From: Pseudoneurospora amorphoporcata
Lineage: Eukaryota > Ascomycota > Sordariomycetes > Sordariales > Sordariaceae
Direction: 5' to 3'
Assembly: GCA_033297205.1 (NCBI GenBank)
Contig: MU859322.1
Span: 1-37,767, forward strand
DNA: 37,767 bases
Position numbers and translations under genes: made by a program. Under the pieces are notes generated by a model that saw only the letters and a list, made by a program, of their open reading frames with translations, made no database searches and was not told the DNA's origin. Positions within the stretch are counted from its first letter, which is position 1; every line of letters starts with the position of its first letter. Below are positions 11,029 through 20,413 of the stretch, piece by piece.

Positions 11029-11827
11029 CTATCTAGCCAAATAAGCAACGGATTTCCCGGAAGCGGCGTGAACGTGCTCCTTTGCCGTACGGTGCTCATC
11101 TCATGGGCATTAACAGGTCGAGTAGGTGGAACCGTGCTCGCGTTAATGCGTTCAGGTACGGCCAACAGCGTCGTTTCGGCGGTATGTGGGCGACGGCGAA
11201 GGCGAGGAGAAGAGACGGCATCCTCTCCCGCATAGATGCCGTTGTCGGATTGCTCGTCCCCGTGGTCATCGCTGTCCAGACCTTCGTAGGCGTCTGAATA
11301 GTTGGAGCCCCTATCGTTCAAGTCACCCAGGGTGGATGAGATCGAGCGGCTGGGGCTGGCAAAATGCGGAATTTCCTTCACCTCGATGGACGAGTGAGCA
11401 TTGCTTTCTGCCAGCGAGGGTCTGCGGCCTTCAGCCGGCGCAATATCAGCAGCTGATGCTTCTTCGCATCGCTCGCGATACTTGTCCACATCCCAATGAG
11501 TCTTATCCACACAGACAATGCATTGGCCCTCCTTATGTGCTGTCGGATACCTTGCCTCCTTGAAGTTCTGGTAGCAGTTCTTGTCCATTGGCATCCCACA
11601 CGCGGTGCATTGAACCCAGATGGCTTTCTCAAGGCGTGTTCGATTGCACGTTAGTACGTCCCCATGTTAAGATTTTGTATGTAGGACGTACTAACGCACT
11701 ACTGCGATTTGTCGTGTTCGGCTCAAAAACCTTATTTTTCATGCACACCCTGCAACCACCTGCAACCACCTGCACTTACCCCAAATCCTCGATCTGACCA
11801 ATTAGAAGGCCAGAATCTTCGAAATCC

Positions 11828-11893
11828 TTAACCGTAGTTCTTAACGTACTACGTCTCAAAATCGAGACGTAGTGCGTTAAGGACTGCGGTTAA
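11828..11893. repeat. 30-bp-arm palindrome with RIP-like arm differences
   Basis: Arms 11828-11857 and 11864-11893 are separated by six bases and pair at 27 of 30 positions. All three mismatches are C/T transitions when the arms are compared in the same sense, two of them CpA versus TpA. It could be a nested miniature element or the core of the larger insertion. Confidence 0.9.
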
Positions 11894-11956
11894 GCACAAC
11901 TATAAGGCTCAACCCCCTATAAATATAGGGGATGGCCGTCGCAGTAAAGGTAATGG

Positions 11957-12105
11957 AGCAACGATGAGAAGGATGGCGATAATAATGAAAAGGATAGTAG
12001 TGATGATGATGATAAGAAGGATGGCGGTGTTGATGAAAAGGATGGTGGTGATGATGAAAACGATGGTGAAAGAAAGAGAAAGAAAGAAGAAAGGTGGAAA
12101 GGAAG
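11957..12105. repeat. Purine-rich GATGG/AAAAGG minisatellite
   Basis: About 150 bp almost free of pyrimidines other than T on the plus strand, built of degenerate GATGATGA and GAAAAGGATGG units. It lies inside the element that interrupts copy 5. No coding role is supported. Confidence 0.8.
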
Positions 12106-13089
12106 CCCCCGATTCCAATCTGGATGTTAAGCACCTCTTTCCATCTTGCAGCCAAACTCTTGGCCTACCTTAACGCTGCCTTAATGTTGCAGGAGTGCAG
12201 CTGTGGACCCTGCACGTTAACACGTTTATTTCTTAAAATCCCTAACGCGGACCCGAACACGTCTTCAGTGTGCTGCTTGAAGCAAAGAAAGCAGAAGTCG
12301 TCCCGGGAATACTTGTCTTTGTCAACTTGACAACGGGCGGCAGGGCTGTTGCGGTAAATGTGATCGATTTCGGAAGGCAGGAAAGACCGCTGCCAATGAA
12401 GAGGCTCTGGGCATCCGAGAACATCGCGGATGACATCTGCGTGTTATGTGATCAGTGTTTGTCTCTTTCTGATGGTGCTCAGGAAATGCAATAATGAAGG
12501 CATTGTAACCAACATATATAATGACTGCAAGGGCTTTTCTCTGCAATAGTACCCTTTAAGAATGTTAGTTACAGCTCGTGTCTAAAGATGGGTTGAAAAG
12601 GGTCAGGTGGATGAACTCATACCAACACAGCTGCAAGCTGGATTCCGATCAAACGTCACTTTACCGACCTGGCGTTCAGGTCTATAGGTACCCTCCTGGT
12701 CGCTCACGGCGACGGTAAAACACTTCCGCAGACCACCTCGAGAGTCACTCCTGTCCACGACTTTGGTAATGAAGTGCTTGCGAAACCTCCAATACCAGTT
12801 AATCTTCTGGGTTGCGAAGGTGTAAGGGGTCATCTGCCAAAGCCCGTTTCTAGCGATGGGGGTATTGGCTTCCTGGTAATCGAACAGTCGTTTCTCAAGA
12901 GCCTTCCTATCACCATCGGTGGAAAGACCGCGTCTTCTGCATTGCGTCTGCAAGAACTCATTTGGAAGTCTCGGCTCGGCCCAGTTGGCGTCATCAGGAA
13001 GATAGTCCCTAGGTATGCGAACCATGGTTGAAGGGGGATACATGTTGATGTTTGTATTTAGGCGGGTATTGAAAGAACGGAAGTCGGGC

Positions 13090-13345
13090 GAAAGGACGGC
13101 TAGGTTGAGGACGCAGGCATGCATGCAGAAAAACTCTGCGAGCGGGGAAATAAATACCTGTAAACACGTGACTGATTTAGGGCCTACTATGGCTGGAGAG
13201 CCAATGATGAACAAGTAGTGTTAAGAGCGGATGAGAAGGATTAGAAAACTCCAAAAACATGGGAAGGTGCGACGGCGGCGAGGTTGGGGATGGAGGCATG
13301 CATGCAGGGTAGATTTGCGAGCGGGGAAGCCAGAAAACACGTGGG
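13090..13345. repeat. Duplicated block upstream of copy 5
   Basis: Two diverged copies about 178 bp apart share AGGTTG..GA, then AGGCATGCATGCAG (13115-13128 and 13293-13306), then TGCGAGCGGGGAA and AACACGTG. They lie 65-320 bp upstream of the copy 5 start codon, so they may be duplicated promoter elements; CACGTG is an E-box-like site. Confidence 0.75.
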
Positions 13346-13412
13346 AGGCATGGAAACGGACAGTTCATTCCGGAGTATTTCCGAAGCGGGTCTTGGCACT
13401 CAAGGAGAGCTT

Positions 13413-13442
13413 CACATATGGTCATCATATGTGCCACATATG
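13413..13442. repeat. CACATATG palindrome triplet
   Basis: CACATATG, its complement CATATGTG, then CACATATG again occur within 30 bases. The first two can pair as a hairpin with a 5-base loop. Possible protein-binding site; no further support. Confidence 0.7.
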
Positions 13443-13599
13443 AAGAAAAAGAGAAAAGTTGATCTGGCTTGAGCAGACATCTCTGACACCTGGAGGTCGG
13501 GAGATTCACAGAATATGAGAGTCCAGCGGGCTACCAGACGTGTCTAGACCCCCGAACTACCATCTCTGAAGTGGCCTTCGCGACTACATCGTCCGGAAG

Positions 13600-14620
13600 A
13601 CTCATGACAGACCACGAAGAAGTGGAAGCAGAACAGAAGTCAGCCCTCGAGCGGCTACCTTAGTCAGACATACTACCGAGAAAACACTCTTCCTCGAGGC
13701 TGTAGCACTTGCCACTCCATCTTCCCGGAGACTGAACTACCGAGGCTGCAGACCACTTGGAAAGAAGCATGAACAAGATCGTAAACCCGAGGCTACGCTC
13801 CGCAATGAGGCACTCACCACTTCCATCTCCCCAAGCTTCATAAACTCACTGACCAGCCACGCAGAGCAGAAGTCAACCTTCGCGCGGCCGCCAGTCAAAC
13901 AGGTAGACAAGACACGCCATATGTCACCATCTTATTTTTCCTATCTATCTTGGAGACTGACAGACGGACCACGAAGAAGCCAATTGAAATTAAATAATGA
14001 ATGACAGACGACCTGGCACCATCGGTCAATAAAACAGACTTAGACCGAGCTCTACTACAAGGCTATCCTCCTTCATGACATGGCACTTGCCACTCCACCC
14101 CATCTTAAGGTATGCATCCCGGGAGACTCACCACCTAGACTACAGTACAGACCTCGCAGAACTCAGAAGCAGAACTCAAAACCAACCAGCCACTCAGCCA
14201 CGCACAAGCACAGACAACAAACCACAGACGACTATAGACAAGACTCCTTTTTAGGACTCTAGAATACTTGGAGGCTATCAAATCCTCCATAACACGACGG
14301 CACTTGCCACTACCATCTATCTTCCTGGAGACAGACACACGTACCTAGGGACGACAAGGCCATGGAAAAGCACAACAAAGTCAAACCAGACGACGACCAG
14401 AGACAGCACTCACTCAGCCAGAAAGGTAGACAAGACAAGACAAGACAAGACAAGACAAGACAAGACTCTGCAAACTCCAGATTACCTACCATACTCTCAA
14501 TGACATGGATGGCACTTACCACTCACTCACTCCATGATCTGATCCTCGAGCCCACGATCAACGACATGATCACAACAAACCCCTAGACGTCAGTCAAACC
14601 ACGCATCACAATCCCAAGAC
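13600..14620. repeat. Degenerate tandem repeat array
   Basis: Diverged copies of a unit containing GGCACTTGCCACTCCATCTT and CCCGGAGACTGA recur near 13707, 13810, 13950, 14081, 14301 and 14510, mixed with repeats of GAAGCAGAACAGAAGTCA (13626, 13863, 14163) and GTAGACAAGAC. Spacing varies from 100 to 240 bp. No coding capacity is seen. It looks like an old, mutated satellite. Confidence 0.55.
14429..14466. repeat. (GACAA)n microsatellite
   Basis: Seven to eight perfect GACAA units, apparently expanded from the GTAGACAAGAC motif of the surrounding degenerate array. Confidence 0.95.
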
Positions 14621-15294
14621 AAGACATGCATGGATGGATGGATGGTACTTGGCAACCCAAACCAAACACCACCGCCAGCAAGATCATCCATCCGCCATCT
14701 CCTAGCCAGCGGCGGCAACCAGACGACGGGAAGTAGGGGCAGGCATAGTTATCATATCATATGATGTTTGTTGAACAACAAGACAAAGCCAGACATACTC
14801 GAGCAAAAAGGACCAAGCTACCAACTAAGTCAACCAAACAGACTACTTAGGCCTAACATATTGTCGCAAGAATGTTTCAGTTGTTTTCTTTTTTTGGACG
14901 CCTGCCAGGTGTAAGTAGAAGTATAAAGTGTTGAGTGTAAGTGGTTCAACTAAGCAACCATCCAGCCAGCCCGAGCTTCTGCTCATTCATACATATTTCT
15001 CCTCATTGTGAACCACCTTCGCTAACCGTCCGCTGTGCTGTGCGTGGTGTCATGTCGGTCCTTCAACCATGGTATGGTATAACCCCCGATCTTCCTTTTC
15101 ACCGTGAGCCACATATGTATGGTATGTCATACAGGTACGTATGTATATCTACCACCCCAGCATAGAATGCGCCCTAATAGCCTTAGGTCCCAGTTCACTA
15201 TTATTTTTTTTAATTTCAATCTCTGTTAGCAATCATCACCTTGTCCACTTTCATCACGACTCTCGTCTTTCCCCGGGTAATAGGAACAGAATAC
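14621..15294. other. spacer 3' of the Arp9 gene
   Basis: No gene supported. Contains short ATGG repeats near 14631-14645 and the 3' flank of the Arp9 gene. Confidence 0.5.
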
Positions 15295-16648
15295 TTACTT
15301 ATAATCAACCCTACTCAAACTCATATACCTCTGCATCTCCAACCCCTGCGCATCAAAATTATGTATGCAAAACGCCATCCTAGCCGCCACCTGGGCGCCC
15401 AAGAACATGGCCTCTTCGAACCCGTTCTTGGTCCACTCGCTCAGATACGTCGGCAGCTGCGCGAGCTTGATGTTCGTCGGCGTCTGGCTGTGGAAGTGAT
15501 GTTGTCCGTGTTGGCCTTCTCCTCCTCCTCCTGCTTGGCCAGGTACTACGTTGATGTTAGCATTCGCAGCAGCGGCGGTAGTTGCTGCTTGCAAAAGCGA
15601 GCCGGACTGAGCAGCACCACCGGGCCCGCTGGCAATGGGTGTTCCCGGCCCGGGCGTGCCAGCCAGGGGTGTGCCGATGTTAGAGGGCAGTTCCGAGGTG
15701 GTGAAGATGGTTGCGCTTGAAGGAGAAACGAGATGGCGGGCTTGCAAGGTCTGGAGGATGTTTTCTTTCAGGCCGCGGATGCGGGCGCCGTTGCCGACGA
15801 AGACGAGAGATTCCCAGCATGGAGGACGCATGTACATGTCGTCGATGGACTGGACGGCGTTGTAGATGGCGGTGACGATGCGGTCGATCTCGGCGCGGTC
15901 GGCGAACTCGAAGCGCTCGAGACCGACTTCGATGTCCCGCCGGATCCGCTTGGTTTGGCGCTCGGTGCGGACGGGACCTTCTAGTGCTGGTGCGGAAGCG
16001 GCGGGGGCGGTGGCAGCAGCAGGCTCGGCGGGCTTGGGCGCTTCGCTGGCGGGTTCTGGTGCTGGTGCGGATTCGGAGGATGGGTTATCTTCGCGTTTCT
16101 CGTCATCCGTAGCAGGGGCGTCAGGTTTTTGCTCCTCGGTCTTGGCTTCGTCCTTCTTCTGGTCATCCTTCTTCTCCGCTCCCTCCGCTGGTGGTGCCGC
16201 AGGCGCATCAGCCATGTCAACATCCTTGGCACCCTCCGTCGTCGCTGGTGCAGCCGACGCGGCCGGCGCGGCTGCCGGTGCCGGTGCCGGTGCTGGCGGA
16301 GCAGGCTGGACAATCGGAACCTCCTCGGTAACGTACTCCTCAAAATGGAACACATTCTTCACCCTCTTGGAATTCGGCAGTCTCAAGACCCTATTCGCCT
16401 CGGCCTCCTTATCCTTGCCCTTCTTCTTCGCCCTCTCCTGCTTCTCTTTCTCCTTCTTGGCTAGGAACTCCCTCGTCTGGCCCGTGGCCACGATATTTGC
16501 AACGTCGAGCACGCCCTCGTCATCAACCAGGTTTCCGTCGGCGTCGTAGGTAGCTTCGTCAGCAACAATCGGCTCGACAATCTTGGGTCCTCCCGTCGTC
16601 GTGCCTGCAGCCGCTTGGGCCACCGCCGCTCCTGTAGTAGCAGCACCC

Positions 16649-16684
<36 letters not shown>

Positions 16685-17600
16685 TGGACATGCTCAGTAG
16701 GGAGATCCATCAGCTTGGGCTTTTCCGGCGCATAAGGCAGGACTTCGCAGATGTTACTCTTCTTCAGTTGCTCGGCCATTTCGTGGTTGAAGTCTTTGAT
16801 CTTATCCTTCAGCAGCTGCAGCAGTTTCCGTGTGAAGACCTCTCCACCGCTGATTTCCCTTTCCTCTTCTGCTGCGCTGTTGTTCCCTGGCCACCCGGCT
16901 CCAACATCCCGATGCGCCACGATCCTGCTGTCGTAGATGCACGTCACGTCGACCTTCTCGAAACCGATATCGACGACCGTCATGTTGGGCCACTTGAGGC
17001 CGTACTGGGTCGCGATGGCGGAGTTGATCAGACACAGGGCGGGTGTCTTTGTCTTTTCGAACATGTAGCGAGCCAGGGCTTCGCAGTCTGGGCGTGTCCA
17101 TTGCGGGGAGGCCATGAGCATTATGGGCGTGTTGTGGTAGGTGGTGGTTAGGCTGGAGTGGACGTGTTCGAGGAAGGCGAGGAAGGCTTCCATTACGACG
17201 ATGTGGCCGCCTGTTTTGTTCTGCCGTCAGTTCATAGTCCCATTCCCATTTCCCTTCCCTCAAGCAATCACCAAGAGCTGTACTCACTCTGAATAGGATA
17301 AACAGCCCCCTCGTCTGAATCCTGATCCTCGACATATTCCCACTCGTCTTCTTCCCCACTACCTTCTGGCTTTGGCTGTTCTCCCTCGGCGACGGCCACA
17401 GTCAAAGCCGCAGCCTTCTTGCGCTTATAGGTATGGTAAGGCCTCCATTGACCCGTCTCTTCGTCTCTGAACATGCGCGTCGGAAAACGGTGGGCGGGAG
17501 GGGTGAGTTCGCCGCAACCGAGCTGGGCCATGGTTGTCGAGCTGCCGGGGCAGATGACGAGGACTTGCTCCTCTCGCCATTTGCCTGTTTGGCCTGACAT
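15295..17600 (-). CDS. arp9: Actin-related protein Arp9 (SWI/SNF and RSC remodelling complexes)
   Basis: Two exons, 17600-17288 and 17210-15295, with a 77-nt intron (GTGAGT...CAG), encode 742 residues. The start MSGQTGKWREEQVLVICPGS fits an actin-type first phosphate loop (VLVICPGSSTT in place of DNGSG). The core has PIMLMASPQWTR, LINSAIATQYGL and the second phosphate loop VDIGFEKVDVTCIYD, and the C-terminus has VFVGNGARIRGL and EAMFLGAQVAARMAF. These phosphate loops are degenerate, as expected for Arp9, which in the family pairs with Arp7 or Arp42 on the remodeller HSA helix rather than acting as a filament ATPase. A long Ala/Pro/Glu/Lys-rich disordered insert in the middle, with a 12-Ala run and a Lys-rich patch (KKKGKDK), makes it larger than yeast Arp9. 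It is a nuclear single-copy gene unrelated to the flanking cluster. Confidence 0.88.
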
Positions 17601-18174
17601 GGCGGGTGATTTATTTGTTGACTTTTTGTTGGTGATGTGGTGGTTGGAGGCTATCGTACTCGATTATGCGATCGGGATAAATGCGTCGTTGGGCCGGTGT
17701 ATATCGAGGGAGTGATGTGGTGTTCCCGAAGCTGTCGCAAAGTCGCCAAAGTTGACGGGAGCTCTCTCGTTGGCGCGCGGGCAGCAAGCTGTGGGAAACG
17801 AGCGAGGTTGACGAGTGGGACGCGCTTCGGTTGGCGAGTTGCCTGCCCGCGCTCAGGAGTTTTGGGAAACTCGCTTACGTAACGCTGCTCGTCTATGTAC
17901 CTTCACTAACAATTGACTTTACCCCTGAACGTCGCTAGGGAAACGCCTGCGTGACGTCGACGTCGTGGTAGCCGTTAGTATTTGATGAAGCTATCACCGA
18001 ATGGACAGTTGCGCGTGATTGTTTCAAAATAATTCTTGATCTTCAAAAGCCAAGTCTGATTGTTCTCAGGCAAAAGGAATGCTCTAGTATTAATATTCAG
18101 CGTACCCATTGTTTATGCACCGCCGCCTTCCCAAGGTATTCCTAGCCTTGTCATTACCACATAAACCTGCGTTG
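17601..18174. other. spacer between Arp9 and RBR genes
   Basis: Tail-to-head spacer of 574 bp. It holds the promoter of the Arp9 gene and the 3' UTR of the RBR gene; no gene is visible. Confidence 0.6.
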
Positions 18175-20121
18175 TTACGCCTCCAAAACATATTCCACCA
18201 TAAAATCAAAAACCTCGGCCAGCGTCGGCACCCGCCAACCCCCATTCGCATACATCTTATCCATTCTCGCCGCCGCATTCGGGTCAATCGCCATGCCCGT
18301 CTCCAAAAACACCTTCTCCGCGCCTGTCAACTCTCTATTCTCCGTCTCGAACCACTTCCTCTCCGCCTCCTCCTTGGCCTGCTTGAGCACCAGTTCCGTA
18401 TTCTCAGCCTCCCACAAATTGCATTTGGTGCACTTTTCGCACTTCCTCCCGTCGCCCTCGGGTCTAAAGTGATCGCAAAAGTGTCTGTATCCCACATCTG
18501 GGCCGTCCCCGTCTCCGCCAATGTCTTTCCGACAGACGTAGCACATCTTGTATCCGCAAGGACAAGTGAGCTTGTTGCAGCCGGCAGTTTTGACAAAGGA
18601 GGTGTTGCAGCGGGGACACACTCGCTTGACGGCCATGCTCATGGCTTGCTCTACTTGGGTGCGCAAGGCGACGAGGGAGGACTCGTTGCACACGTGTATG
18701 TCGATCCATTCTTTGCTGCAAGAGAGACACGAGTTGCGCTGGCACTCTGGGTTTCGGCAGGTGAACTTGGATCCGCGACGACGGCGGTGGAGACGTTGGC
18801 GTGCGGCGTGGTATTCCCTAGATATAGGGATCGCTATTTCTTTCTGGTAGCTTAGTAGGACCGTAATTATTCCGATTATGGCTACCAAGGGTAGTATGAA
18901 GGGCATGAAACCGATGCAGAGGACAGCGAATATCAGTTGAAAGGCGCTCTTTCTAGGAGAGTGGGAAGTCAGTGGGTTGGGAGGTTCGTAGATCTCGTTG
19001 ACTTCGGCATAGGAGCAGAAAGGACAGCGGACGAGAGGGAGTCCGCTGGCAACAAGACTGTGCTCGGCCAAGCGCTGCTCGAACTTGTGCATGATCCCGG
19101 CGCCCTTCTTGAACTCCAGCATGGCCCGGTGCATCTGTTCTTGCGAGATACACCCTTTACACCCGCTTCCTTCAACGGCTGGGCAGCGGAGCGAGCCCGT
19201 TTCCGTGTTGATGGTTGACTGCCAGCCTTGTCCGAACACGGCTTCCGAGAGGGTATGGTGTACACATCGGAAGCAGATGCTATGTCCGTCAACGTTGCAA
19301 GCGACAATCTCCTCGAACGTGGTTTCGGTGAAGCAGCAGGAGCATTCAAACATGCTTTCTAGCGCCTCTGCCTCCTTAGTGTTGAGTTCTGCGGCCAGCG
19401 TGCGATCCTTTTCTTCTCTTTCCTGCCGTGCTTGTTTGAGGATAGGAACGATGAGTGCTTCATATAGCTCCTTGTCCAGCTCGGCATTTCCTGTGGTCTT
19501 GATGCAGGGCACAATAGAACCCCTGCCAGAAGACTTCCAGATGACAAGCGGGTGTGTTGCAGCCTCGGTGCCGGATACAGACTTCCTGCGTAGAAAGAGG
19601 GACGAGATAGCAAACCGCCAGGATTTGGACGAAAGGCTGACCAGCGTCGGGCGGGCATCTGGGTACCAGTAGTTGTTCTCGGCGAGGACAGCAGTGATGG
19701 TCGAGCGGGACAGTCCTTTGAATTCTTGCCATGCCAGTCTTTCGACTGCGTTCCTGTATTCCTTGCTCCGAAACCTGTGCCTTGGGGGAACCGAGACAGC
19801 AGGCAGGGGCCCTTGTCCTGGCACATGGCGGGGCATGCTTTCCTTTTCGGCAGCTCTCCAACGACCCTTGACCCAAGTGACCTTGTTTTGGAGGAGGGCG
19901 TTTGCGACCAGGGCGAGTCTCGATTCGCCGTCGAAGCTGGAGAGCATCTCGCGGAAGACGTCTATTTGTACGTCGGGGAAAACGGTGGAGAGGGCGTCGA
20001 GGGAAGCGTTGAGTTCGTGGAGATCGGGAGCGTCCGGAGGCAATGGCAGGAGGTGCGCCTCGTCCGAGATATACTCCCGGTCGGGCTGAGGAGTGTTGGC
20101 ATCCAAGCGTATGCCCGGCAT
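18175..20121 (-). CDS. RBR-type E3 ubiquitin ligase with CUE-like domain and membrane segment
   Basis: An intronless frame of 648 residues from ATG 20121. Residues 36-78 (LNASLDALSTVFPDV...ALVANALL) look like a ubiquitin-binding CUE domain. RING1 is about 260-324 (CSCCF...HSICFRC...CP...CKGC), IBR about 345-480 (CPFC, CRNPEC, CLSC, H, C) and RING2 starts at 501 (CPRC), with the catalytic cysteine probably C515 in KTAGCNKLTCPCG, then CYVC. The family transfers ubiquitin through a thioester on that cysteine. The order and the C-terminal CDHF and CEKCTKC resemble the RNF216/TRIAD3 group. A hydrophobic stretch at about 393-425 (LIFAVLCIGFMPFILPLVAI) inside the IBR region should be one or two membrane spans, so the protein is probably membrane-bound. 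I do not assign a specific substrate. Confidence 0.88.
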   Translation of the reverse strand: MPGIRLDANTPQPDREYISDEAHLLPLPPDAPDLHELNASLDALSTVFPDVQIDVFREMLSSFDGESRLALVANALLQNKVTWVKGRWRAAEKESMPRHVPGQGPLPAVSVPPRHRFRSKEYRNAVERLAWQEFKGLSRSTITAVLAENNYWYPDARPTLVSLSSKSWRFAISSLFLRRKSVSGTEAATHPLVIWKSSGRGSIVPCIKTTGNAELDKELYEALIVPILKQARQEREEKDRTLAAELNTKEAEALESMFECSCCFTETTFEEIVACNVDGHSICFRCVHHTLSEAVFGQGWQSTINTETGSLRCPAVEGSGCKGCISQEQMHRAMLEFKKGAGIMHKFEQRLAEHSLVASGLPLVRCPFCSYAEVNEIYEPPNPLTSHSPRKSAFQLIFAVLCIGFMPFILPLVAIIGIITVLLSYQKEIAIPISREYHAARQRLHRRRRGSKFTCRNPECQRNSCLSCSKEWIDIHVCNESSLVALRTQVEQAMSMAVKRVCPRCNTSFVKTAGCNKLTCPCGYKMCYVCRKDIGGDGDGPDVGYRHFCDHFRPEGDGRKCEKCTKCNLWEAENTELVLKQAKEEAERKWFETENRELTGAEKVFLETGMAIDPNAAARMDKMYANGGWRVPTLAEVFDFMVEYVLEA

Positions 20122-20311
20122 ACTTGCGATTTGATTCGGCCGATGGACTTTGGAAGGTTGTGCGGGGTTCCGGTATCACGAATTCGTAAGCTTGAGAGGC
20201 TGTGAATATCTTTGTCGCGAGGGTTACCGAATCAGGAACTGTGGCTACTGCAGGTCAATATCAGGTCCAACCATGGATAATATCCATGGCGCAAGCGTAA
20301 TCGCGATTTGT

Positions 20312-20362
20312 GTGTTGTTGTCGTCGTCGTCGTTGTTGTTGTTGTCGTCGTCGATGTTGTCG
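20312..20362. repeat. Mixed (TTG)/(TCG) microsatellite
   Basis: Alternating TTG and TCG runs lie about 190-240 bp upstream of the RBR start codon, probably in its promoter or 5' UTR. Confidence 0.85.
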
Positions 20363-20413
20363 CGTAAATGATGATATTGTCGTCGATCGTCTCGGGGTCG
20401 GTCTGGGTGTCGA

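Larger units (their letters stand above)
11635..12261. mobile_element. Inserted MITE-like element within copy 5
   Basis: This block interrupts the second zinc finger of copy 5. Its two ends are imperfect inverted repeats of about 20 bp: CGTGTTCG...ACGTTAG at the left against the complement of CTAACGCGG...CGAACACG at the right. The interior has no transposase, but holds a hairpin at 11651-11694 (TTAGTACGTCC / GGACGTACTAA), a larger palindrome at 11828-11893, short CTGCAACCAC repeats near 11748-11777 and a purine-rich minisatellite (about 11957-12105). No clear target-site duplication is visible, so the exact ends are uncertain. A non-autonomous DNA transposon is the best guess. Confidence 0.55.
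10473..13025 (-). pseudogene. Copy 5: SAP-like/SWIM/C4HC3-like gene disrupted by an inserted element
   Basis: Start is ATG 13025 in ACCATGG (MVRIPRDYLPDDANW). Exon 1 is 13025-12623, exon 2 is 12540-12514 (27 nt) and exon 3 starts at 12436; introns are 82 and 77 nt. SWIM ligands are C131, C133, C139 and H141. Exon 3 gives GCPEPLHWQRSFLPSEIDHIY and CFLCF, then leaves the family alignment near 12261 and hits TAG at 12167. Family sequence resumes near 11634 with VQCTACGMPMDKNC and CIVC, so about 627 bp lie inside the second zinc finger. The H ligand of that finger is D here. The body then runs to 10473 with a SPRLRRR motif, TPLPGNPLL, a long (Q)n(QK)n tract and three PsiKx(E/D) motifs (VKPD, IKPE, IKRE) near the end, but no coiled coil. 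Unless the element is spliced out, no full protein can be made. Confidence 0.7.

Noticed and set aside
11877..12155. His-rich minus-strand frame in the inserted element
   Set aside because: It only reflects the purine-rich minisatellite of the opposite strand.
1248..13025. Family as Mutator-type transposases, because of the SWIM finger
   Set aside because: No DDE catalytic core or transposase-like region is present, and the proteins have SAP-like and C4HC3 modules instead.
13600..14620. CRISPR-like array
   Set aside because: Repeats are degenerate and irregularly spaced and the sequence is eukaryotic.
15866..16549. Long plus-strand frame opposite Arp9
   Set aside because: It is the mirror of Arp9's Ala/Pro-rich low-complexity insert, reading as Ala/Ser repeats.
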